DNA of 64,000 nt from Roridomyces roridus. Taxonomy: Eukaryota > Basidiomycota > Agaricomycetes > Agaricales > Mycenaceae. Of the stretch, positions 55,414 to 64,000 are shown piece by piece. The stretch's first letter is position 1; every line of letters starts with the position of its first letter. Both the position numbers and the translations under genes were made by a program. The notes under the pieces were generated by a model, which was given only the letters and a program-made list of their open reading frames with translations, had not been told where the DNA came from and searched no databases. The stretch covers positions 372,001 through 436,000 of the forward strand of contig JARKIF010000030.1 of assembly GCA_029378245.1 (NCBI GenBank). Direction: 5' to 3'.

Positions 55414-55845
55414 GCTATCTCGGGCATCCACGGATGCGGCCATAAAGGGTGTGGGGAATCGGTGACGACGACAACTGTATGGGAGTACGGGGGCGGGAGC
55501 GGGGAATGCAGAGTCGTTTTGTACTATCCGAGGTGTGTCCGGGCTGGGTCGGATGGCTCGATATTGGACAGCACGGGCTAACGAGGGTCGGTGGCATTCT
55601 CACATCCAAAAAGCATTGTAACACACCAGGAAACCCGACAGGAACCAAAGTCCATTCATCCATACCGCTGAGATAGGCCCACTAAGCTTGAAAGCGAGGC
55701 CTTCGGGTCACTTTTGAGCTGGATGTCGACCCGGATGTCGTTTGGTGAAGCAGCTCTTCAGAGCGTCGTGGTGGGATAATTTGATCGCCGGATGTGTTGT
55801 CAAAAGGTCTTGCATTGAACTTTGAATGATTGCGTACACCTGCGG
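55414..55845. other. Spacer between two elements
   Basis: About 430 bp with small overlapping frames on both strands and no family motifs. It ends in the 8-bp target duplication of the next element. Confidence 0.35.
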
Positions 55846-55853
55846 GTGTTTTT

Positions 55854-58689
55854 CACCTAGTGCACCTCCGAAATGCTGACTAATGGACCTCGAAGGTCCC
55901 ATTAGATGTTGGTTTGATGGGGCCTTGGAGGTCCCCGACGGAGGTATGTAATGGCGGCGATGGCGCATGCAGCTATTTTGGGCCTCATCCGACGCCCAGC
56001 GGAGCCTCCGTCAGGCGCCATAGGGACCACCGCCGTGTGCAGGAGCATCGTCTAGACCCGCTCTGGGGCACGGGACGCGTTGTGCATGCCTGTCGCAAGC
56101 AGCGAGTTGAGCGCAGTGGGAGCAGAGCGGTAGGCAAGTGAGAAGGGGGTTGTAGTGGGACCTCTGCCTGCGAGCGGGGGTAGCGTTCAGGGCGGGATCG
56201 GGGTTCCCATGCACGCTGCGTCGCGCATTCATTAGGTGATTAGGTGCGGGTCGGGCCCTGTATTGGACAAGGCGGCAGGGCATGTGGAACAGATTTCGAC
56301 GTGCGGCGGCGGGACCTCCGCGGCCTCCGCCTGCGGCTGGAACTGGGGTTATTATTCTGCGGTTTATGCGTGCTCGTGAGGAGCGCATTATGGACTGCAT
56401 GCGCATGGGCGACAAAATGACCGCAGGAGAGCGGTTTGAAGAGGAAATAGCGCCCTAATATCATACGGTACTACTTGTACCCGTTGAAGGCCTACCGGAC
56501 CATGGGCTTTCCAAATCATTCATGGGGTTGTAGATGAGGAGATTGCAAATGAGGGAAGCTGTAGCCCAGCGCTGGGCCGAGAGTACCTACGCACCTCCGC
56601 CTCTGCAATCAGCACCTCCGCCACTTCTGACGCCACCAACAGAGGTAACAGCCACTCTAATCTCTGTGTATTGAAATCCAGAGAGGTCCACCGTAGTGCA
56701 GGTATGTTCACAGAATCACAATGGGTCGCAAATGGGCTGAGTGAGACGGGCGAACATGAAGCGAGCGGAGGTGGCGGTGGTGCCGGCTGCAGAGTTCGAA
56801 CAATGGTTGATCCAGTTCCTGCCCCACCATTATGTCTTTTTAGCATAGATACAATAATTCCTCATCTATTACTACCTCCTGGCCTATGTATTAACTCAGG
56901 GGAATGCATTTCACACCATTGGTGACAAAATTTCCCACTGATGCTGCACTTGACTTGAAGTTGAACTTACTCATGACATTGAATCTCAGAGGTCAGCATT
57001 CAAAGACCCATAGAAGACCTTGTATCAAAGTTAGAGCCAAAAAATCCACATTTTCACAAATTATGGAGGTTTGCATAGATGGCGGAGGTATGTTCTGTTC
57101 AACATCTCCCGGAGCACCGAGCCAACTAGGAAGGTATTTCTGCATTCAAAGAGATGGTTTCAATGTATATGAGCCAGATTTGAGGAACAGAACATAGTCT
57201 TGGGATTGCACAATACAATTGGACGAATTGAACACAAAATGCAACTGGGAACCAATAGGTTTCCCTGTTCAAAGACTTCATTTCACCAATATAGCAAGAA
57301 ACGGCCCTGTAATTAATCGGCAAACCCGGGCGGCCTGCCTGATGTTATCGTAGCTTGCTCCGAGGCCAAATGCCTGCGAAAAGAATCTTATCGCGTGAAA
57401 TCAAGACGATCCCTGTTTTATTCACCTACTGATTGGCTGATCAAAGATCTGCGAGAAAGTCCGATGCTGTGTGATTGACACCTCCGCCTTCCTTTCACCA
57501 CCACCACTGCGTCCAAAATCGACTCCACATGGCCATGAACATCAAACCACATTCATTCTCAGTCTTGCATTAGACTGTATCTCTGCCCAAAGCTGCGAGT
57601 GAACATGATTGCCGACACCTCTGCCACCTCCGCCGCGCCTGCTTGGACTCCGTCGCCTACCCCATGAGCTGACTTGACTCTTTCTGCACCATTTTCTCCG
57701 CGGCCAGTAAGACAAACTCGCTGTCTCCGGCTCACTGGGTGGTATCGAAGAAGGTTCACAGTGCAAATGGAGGCTCGCCGCTCGGCACGCGTGGTCGAGG
57801 TACGTCAATATTACCCACTGTGGATATTTGCAGCCTGGGTTAAGTATTTGACTGTTCACTCACATTTATGTTAGGCAGGAATTAATGTACTGAAAGTAGC
57901 TGAACAATGTAACCACCGGTCAGTGGCACACCGTGGCCACGATTTCCTTGAAACCTAGGCTTTGCCTCCATACTACCACCACTTCAGACTCAACCAGCTG
58001 TTACGCCGAGTAGTGGGTCCGCACCGTGGCTCGCACAGCCCACAGCTGCAAGTCGCCTCCGCCACTTCTGCAATCAGGCGGAGGTTCCGCCGCAGGCCGA
58101 AATCACCTTCTCACCGCCCTCCCACTAATGCAACTGCGCAACCAGACCCACCCCTCGTGAGTACGTGTGTGTACGGCGTGCGCTGTGACCTTAAGTCCTG
58201 CACCCTACCCCCGCGCGCGCGTAGATCCCGACGTGCATCTGAACTGCTGTCCACTCGCCCTCCCGCCTCCTACAATACAGCTCCCGGCGGCCTAAGCGAG
58301 TGTGCTGCGTACCCAGCGTAGCGTGTACAGCGACCCCAACTCCAACCTGCCACGCCACCCCCGCTCGCAGGTGGAGGTCCCGCTAAAACTGCCCTCTTGC
58401 TTGCCTACTGCTCTATTCCAACTGCACTTGACTCGCTACTTACGCAACAAGTGTGCATAACGCGTCCCGTGTCCCAGAGCGGGTCTAGACGATGCTCCTG
58501 CACACGGCGGTGGTCCCTATTATGGCGCCTGACGGAGGCTCCGCTGGGCGTCGGATGAGGCCCAAAATAGCTACATGTGCCATCGCCGCCATTACATACC
58601 TCCGCCGGGGACCTCTAAGGCCCCATCAAACCAACATCTAATGGGACCTTCGAGGTCCATTAGTCAGCATTTCGGAGGTGCACTAGGTG
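55854..58689. mobile_element. 2.84-kb element with roughly 370-bp terminal inverted repeats and 8-bp TSD
   Basis: Long inverted ends (55854-56222 and 58316-58689) begin CACCTAGTGCACCTCCG and are near-identical for the first 240 bp, then drift. An exact 8-bp direct repeat GTGTTTTT flanks the element (55846-55853 and 58690-58697). The 2.1-kb core has several CACCTCCGCC(A/T)CTTCTG words and no frame over about 110 codons, so no transposase is encoded intact. The 8-bp duplication recalls hAT, P or KDZ/Zisupton-type elements, but the CACCT end does not fit the hAT consensus, so the family stays open. Confidence 0.85.
56282..56458 (+). CDS. Small reading frame inside the 2.84-kb element
   Basis: 58 codons, starting just inside the left inverted repeat: MWNRFRRAAAGPPRPP, then VIILRFMRAREERIM and ERFEEEIAP at the stop (56456-56458). 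A basic then acidic, helix-prone composition is plausible for the N-terminus of a transposon protein, but there is no family match and it could be chance in GC-rich DNA. Confidence 0.3.
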   Translation: MWNRFRRAAAGPPRPPPAAGTGVIILRFMRAREERIMDCMRMGDKMTAGERFEEEIAP

Positions 58690-58697
58690 GTGTTTTT

Positions 58698-59375
58698 ACG
58701 GGCAGGGGGAGGCCAGGGAGGAAGAGGCGCAAGCTGGGCAGGGAATACATCACAGTGATGATCAATGATGTGATTTGAAACTCAGCACATTACGACATTC
58801 CGTCACCACCTATCAATGGCTCGCGATCAGCTACAGACTAGCTCAAGATTCTACATGCACGTGGTTAGCAAACAAGTCCGACGTCACCCGGATCTCTGTT
58901 CCCTTTCACCGTCTCTGATCCCTTTCATGAACACGCGACATTCATCTCCCATTCACGCTTGACATGACACGCATCTCCCATTACACGGGGGGCAAAAGCC
59001 AGCGCACGTCAAAGAGCGTGCCCTGAAAGAGGGTTCCTTTGATGTTTACCTAACGAGGACATTCTTTGTTTTTTTTTGGCGGTGTTGCCATGGCGATAGT
59101 GGACGGACGGTCCACGTCAAGCCCAAGTCAAAGAAACCTTCTTTCATTGACGTGCCTTGGCCTTTGCCCCCCGTGTTATCCCTTTATCTCGTCTCTGGAT
59201 ACATATACGGCCTGCGAGCGCAGACAAGACTCATGATCATCGTCTCAACTGCGCTCGCAGATAAAATACTCGTCGTATTTCGTCTCTCCACCCTCCGTCC
59301 CTATTCCATTGCATTACAATCTACTACTTACTTATACAGTTAGACTACCACATTCCATATGCATGTCCCTCGTAG
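58698..59375. other. Intergenic, no gene seen
   Basis: 680 bp. Contains a run of T at about 59070 and two related CATCTCCCATT words near 58950-58980. The forward frame 59152-59343 lacks support. Confidence 0.35.
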
Positions 59376-59836
59376 CTAGGCCTGAGTCAGATCCCTGATC
59401 AGCTCGGACGCTTTGGAGTCTTGGACCCCAATATCATTGGTGGCTACGCGCTATTGACTCTCAGCCTGGGCAAATCTGCACCGGCACCTGGCGCACCCGC
59501 AAGATCGTTCAGCGCCGCTCAGCCAGCAAACAGAATGCGCCGGATTCCAGATGAAGACGGTGATTTGGATCGAGATCTTTGCCACCCACCCTCCCCAACA
59601 AATTCACCTCACTTTAACAGCCTTGGGCTAATGGACGAAGTCCCTCTGCTCCCGTTCATCCGAGCACGCAGTTCCCGGCACGCCTCACCGTACGGTTCAA
59701 GTACTTCCTAGCTCCCCTCGATGACTTCTCGAGCGTAAACTATTCGTCTTCGTCTTCGGATCCGGACTCGCTCTGGAGTGGGGAGTGGCGGCAGACTGAA
59801 CGTACGGCATCTTCGGCCACGTTCTACCTTCCTTGA
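59376..59836 (+). pseudogene. Gene remnant with frameshift, unrecognised
   Basis: A frame without an ATG (open from 59376, reading LDPNIIGGYALLTLSLGK, then RIPDEDGDLDRDL) ends at 59711. A second frame that overlaps its end reads RFKYFLAPLDDFSSVNYSSS and closes with SATFYLP at the TGA of 59834-59836. The two look like successive parts of one protein joined by a frameshift near 59690, or exons whose intron I cannot see. No domain was recognised. Confidence 0.35.
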
Positions 59837-60039
59837 GCATCGAGTTGCTCCGCGTGGTGAGAGAGTGTGCTGTTTCTGTGGGAGGATGGAGATACTTATG
59901 TTTCTAATATAATCGTGTCCATTGCTAGATCTCGAAAGAAATACATTGGTAGGATGACTTCAACCTGAAGCAGATAGCCAACCAAGACCGCACTGAGCCT
60001 CTCAATGTGCCTGCGCTTTCAATGGAGGTGTAGCTGTAC
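59837..60039. other. Short spacer
   Basis: Nothing recognised; leads into an inverted-repeat unit. Confidence 0.3.
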
Positions 60040-60172
60040 CATTAATGCAATACGGGCAGCCAGTATTGCATCCCACATTGCAATAAAGGCGTACCTTGGC
60101 CGCCCAGCCAAGGATCGCCCTTATTGCATTATGGGACACTGCCCCTTCGGGTACGCCAGCGAAGCGACAGCA
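60040..60172. repeat. Palindromic unit, left member of an inverted pair
   Basis: Contains an internal hairpin at about 60079-60128 (TGCAATAAAGGCG, TACCTTGGC, then GCCAAGG and TTATTGCAT). The whole unit recurs inverted at 62549-62691, with the shared stretch tacgcca...agcgacagc beyond the hairpin. Confidence 0.65.
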
Positions 60173-62548
60173 AGCGGGAAGCCGGGGCAGTTTGACCGCC
60201 GCCCACAGTGCCAGCTCGGCTGATGACAGACCCATTGGCTGTCAAAATGTCAGATCAGTTCAGATCATTATTTGATCATTCGCGACCTCCTGCTGTACTG
60301 GAGAGTACAGGGTCTTTTTATGTAGTGATATGTGTGTAGTCATTGGTACAGATGACTTGATTACTGCATGTTTGTGACCACCTCAGACAACCCATCATAG
60401 ATTCACTGATGGGGCTCTGTTTCTCTGTTCCACATGTCGGAAAAATGTGATCCGAATTATAATTGGACGTGGCTATTATGGGATGATAAGCGATTGTAAT
60501 AGATTGTGATCAATTTTGATCAACATGCAAGAAAGCCAACAATCAATCAAACTGCGCTGGGGACATGCTGGTCACGTCACGTTCTATCCGGGAAGTGCAC
60601 AGGTCACACAGCAGCCTCAGTGAACCAGATTACCACTGAGATTGGGAAATCCAGCCCACTTGTTCGTAGATTCTCCTCAATTATAATTCAATTACAAAAG
60701 GCTGTTTTGATTATGATATTATTTGTTTATAATTGGTGTATAATTGATTATAATTGGATTATAATCAAAAACGGCTTTTTCCGACACACCCCGATGCAAT
60801 TATAACAGTACTTGAGCATTCATATCAGTGGTCAGAATGCCTATCTAGCTTGTTTGACTACTGTGAATATGCATATCCGATGCCCAAAGTATGTATTTGA
60901 TGTAGCAACAGTACCCCTCGAACAAATCAATACTTGAGCTTCTCGCGGTTACGCCGCTGGTATATCACCAGGAACGGACAACATGATTCACATTATACGG
61001 TGAAAACTGCCGAGTGGAGACCAAGTGGAGACCAGAGGCCGGTCCAGAGCTGTATTGCTCACCACCTGCTCAGCGGTGAAATCTCCCTCTATTGCGACAT
61101 TTACTTGGATGAGGGCACTTGTATGAGTGCCTTTGAGTGTATATGGCAGCCAGGCAAGACTTTGACTCAATTAGGCAGCCCCAATACTTCTACAGTTATC
61201 CAAATCTGCAGTTCAACTATAAATCAGTTCACAGCATACCACAGAGCTGAGATTGCTCTGAGGGACTCAGGGAGCTGTCAGGAGTATCTCCTAGATGATA
61301 TTTCAGTGTGGTAAAAATCCTGAGACTGTAGCATAAGCACAACGGCCACAGTGAGTGTTTGACTCCAGAGTGGCGCACTCCTCGGTTAGTTTTTTGGGGG
61401 AATACGTGGGTTTGATACCCGTTTCAGATGTCTTACGGGATCTCTGAGCCGGCAAAAATGTTCGATTGCATCGTATCTTCGTCAAAGATCAAATTTGCAT
61501 TCATGGACCACCACAACACAACCCATAGCCATGAAATAACCGGAAGAACCAACCCAACTCTTCGTCACATTTGAGGAAAGATGTGTTGCCCCAGCCGTTC
61601 ACAAATTTCATTCAGAATCGAGTGCATTGATACGAAGGAAGCTTATCGAAGCCATTTCGCCCACTCCAAGGGCTCTGTGGGTTGTGCGATCCTTCGAATT
61701 TTCAAAGATCGGGGCATGAGTCGGCAAGATCAACCCTCAAGCGCTGTCAAACAGCTCAAGTAACATAATTAACTCGGATTTGGGCCGGGATTGACATTGG
61801 CACATGCCATGACGGAACCAGGGTGCTGCAGCATGAGGCTGCAGCTTGGCTCATCCAATTCAACAAAAACAGTGACTTCTTAAGGTCTTAGCAAGAACAA
61901 GTTTCAACTTGGTTACAACTCATAGTTAGCCGGCTGCTCCTCATGTGCGAGGCCTGAATCTTGGACAGTCATCAAACGGCATTGAGTCGGAGTCTTGACA
62001 GCTGCCATTTCTGTTACAAGAACAAGAACACCGGGTGCATATGGTCTGAATTGGAAGGCATTTAGACACGTAAATACTTATATTGGGAGGTTACTGAGGA
62101 GGAGGTGTGAGTACTTGGAGAGGAAATGTGCTACACAGTTGCATACGGCCATTGAATGGGACAGGTTAGCGGCTACAAGATGCCCTGGTTGCGCTAACCG
62201 AATGCACAGGCGGAGCGGGAACGGGAACGGGATACATTGCCGTGATGCTTATAGACGAGAAAATGAGGATTCTCAGTAAAGCAGATCTACATCTCAGGGG
62301 GGCTCTTGGGCGGACTGAATACTGAGGGATGAGCCCGATGGAGAGGAAGAGGAGGCCGCTGGAGGCCGGGCTGGAGGAAGACGCACACCGTGGAAAACCG
62401 GAACTTCTGAAAGCCAGGGCGGATGAGGCTGTGCCCGATTTCAACAGGTGATGGCAAACCTCGGCCCTCCGCGGCACGATGAATACCAAAGGATCTAACA
62501 AACCTGCCAGGCGGCATGTCCGGCGTCGATGGCCGCTAGTACGTCACT
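60173..62548. other. AT-rich unassigned region between inverted units
   Basis: 2.4 kb with no recognised gene. An inverted AT-rich pair lies at about 60695-60785 (aaaaggctgttttgattat against ataatcaaaaacggctttt). The best forward frame (60934-61314, containing HHLLSGEISLYCDIYLDEG) has even composition but no motif; others at 61581 and 61995 are weak. The region could be the body of an old element bounded by the palindromic units. Confidence 0.35.
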
Positions 62549-62691
62549 AGCTGTCTCGCTTCTGGTGGCGTACATAATGCATCGCATTCCCATAATGCAA
62601 TAAAGGCCTATCTTGGCTGGGCGGCCAAGGTATGCCTTTATTGCAATATGGGATGCGATAATGGTCGACCGTATTGCAATACGGGAGCAAC
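62549..62691. repeat. Palindromic unit, right member of an inverted pair
   Basis: Inverted copy of 60040-60172 with its own hairpin (ATGCAATAAAGGCC to GCCTTTATTGCA, about 62595-62645). It ends 105 bp before the 3' end of the BAHD paralogue 3. Confidence 0.65.
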
Positions 62692-62795
62692 CACTGGTGT
62701 TCAATGCTAGATGCTGTTATGTAGTGCTATAGCATTGCGTTTCTAAATCCAGGGCGCCGGAGCGAAGCGAAGGCACGCCTTGTATGTATGTGTTC

Positions 62796-64000
62796 TTATA
62801 GACGAGCCTTTTCAGTACCCAGAATCTTCTTCTGCGCCATCCGCTCCCTCGCAGCAATGTTGTTGGGGAATGCAGTCGAATTGAAATCAGCGGCAATCAT
62901 GGTTAAGAATTGTTGATGGATCTTGGTCGGAATGGGGGCCCACAGGATCAAGCCATCGCCCTTTCTAGCCCATGAGCCGTCCAGTTGGCGTACTGTTGGT
63001 GCTTGGAAACAGCGTGCAGTGCCAAGATGGTCTCCATACGTGTTGAACCGGGCAGAACCAAACCCAAAATGCCACGCGTCTCCATCGGACCTGGAAGTAA
63101 TGGTCGATTCCAAGTCAGATACAACTACGACTACGTGCACATACCTGCCACGACCCATGGCGTTCCAACCGAAGACACCATCCTCCCAGAGTTTAAAAGC
63201 TGTTTGTTCTTCGGCTGCGCGACTCGATACGGGGTCGCAAATGGCATAGAAGCGTTTGGCGTGTTTGTACTGTCTGGCCTCCTTGACGGAATTTTGCATC
63301 GCTGCAGCTACAGCACCGATTGAATGTGCTTCTTCGGTCGAAAGAGTCTTTGTGTACACCAGGAGGACATTGTTGCCAGCTGCGAAGTGTCCGGGAGCGC
63401 GCCAGTCGCCGGGTGTGAGATCGTCGGGGTTCTTAATGCCGCGAGACTGAACACAGGTGGTCACTTATGGATTCCAAAAACGAGAGGGGAGACGCACTGT
63501 AACAGTGGTCATCACGCGAGTGACAGGCGCGTCAAGGCAGCGGTTCATGGTCGTGATGAAATAAGCTCCGAGAGCATCCTGTGGGGTCGGGCCCTTGGCA
63601 GGGTCTCCAGAGTGGGTTGTCCACGAGTCTGCAACGTATCGCAGCTGTTCAAGCTGCTGTGAGCTGAAACATAAATCCACCAAAGTCGTCAATTCCCGCG
63701 CAGCCATATCCATCTCCAGGAATTGTTCTCGGGATGGGACCTCCTTGAGAAAGTTCAGATGACGCGTCACGAACGTATCGGTATCGGGGTTGTCGTTGAT
63801 CTCCGCGGGAGGTTGTGGGGTTAGGTATTTTTCGTATGTCGGTCGGCTTAGGAAGGGTTCCTTGCCTTGATAGTATTGCGACCAGGCACCGAGGAGCTGT
63901 ACAATCAAATCACCGTCCCCTGCAGTTTGAAGCATGAGCGTCCCTCGAGAAATTGGGTGTTGAGACCCACCTAAAATGTGATTGTATGACAACCCAATGG
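62796..64000 (-). pseudogene. BAHD-type acyltransferase, paralogue 3, with premature stop (5' end outside window)
   Basis: Reverse-strand copy of the three-member family, cut by the window edge just after LSYNHILG, the HxxxD half-motif. Family segments are intact: SRPTYEKYLTP, DALGAYFITTMNRCLDAP, GNNVLLVYTKTLSTEEAHS and WHFGFGSARFNTYG. At 63467-63465 the codon is TAA where paralogue 1 has TCA in HWHP-SVTNC context (CCA TCA GTA against CCA TAA GTG). Paralogue 2 has CAA there. A 35-nt intron to skip it would leave another stop, so splicing does not rescue it. Everything downstream stays in frame to the true stop at 62798-62796, so this is a recent nonsense change. The 3' end matches paralogue 1 closely. 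Confidence 0.8.

Noticed and set aside
63460..63500. A 35-nt intron that would remove the stop in BAHD paralogue 3
   Set aside because: The only GT..AG pair near the stop leaves TGA next in frame. It is also shorter than any other intron in the window.

Overview
The window looks like chromosomal DNA of a filamentous basidiomycete, most likely an agaricomycete. Coding regions are cut by many short introns (about 45-60 nt, GT(A/G)NGT donors, YAG acceptors). The gene content fits that group: a laccase, a small oligopeptide transporter, an F-box/LRR-type protein, a DUF6534-type membrane protein, a secreted TAP-like serine peptidase and several BAHD-type acyltransferases. No rRNA, tRNA, CRISPR or bacterial-style operon signal was found. 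Exon models were read by hand from splice signals, reading frame and family motifs; no search was run. Layout. 0-2.8 kb: the 3' end of a low-complexity Ser/Pro-rich gene, then a reverse-strand hypothetical gene. 2.8-11.7 kb: gene-poor and repeat-rich, with tandem duplications and a 975-bp TA-flanked insertion. 11.7-26.8 kb: a compact gene block of oligopeptide transporter, small secreted or membrane protein, laccase, F-box protein, short-chain dehydrogenase, DUF6534 membrane protein and TAP-like peptidase. 26.8-33.0 kb: mostly unassigned DNA with inverted repeats and two copies of a two-hairpin module. 33.0-36.4 kb: a C2H2 zinc-finger protein and a Ser/Thr kinase. 36.5-64.0 kb: a transposon-rich region holding three paralogues of one BAHD acyltransferase family (one intact on each strand, the third broken by a stop codon and cut by the window edge), a fourth divergent BAHD gene, a 2-hydroxyacid dehydrogenase pseudogene, a transposase remnant and at least four transposable elements bounded by exact 8-bp target-site duplications. 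How it fits together. The 11.7-26.8 kb block reads as nutrient acquisition: a secreted laccase, a secreted peptidase that would release small peptides, and a peptide transporter to import them. The laccase and the small protein gene are divergent and share a 427-bp promoter region with a TATA box facing each way. The BAHD region looks like a family growing by duplication and decaying under repeated transposon insertion. The most unusual signal is a roughly 46-nt two-hairpin module present three times. Similarity among the copies stops at the edges of the module, and one copy differs from the other two by two compensatory base-pair changes.
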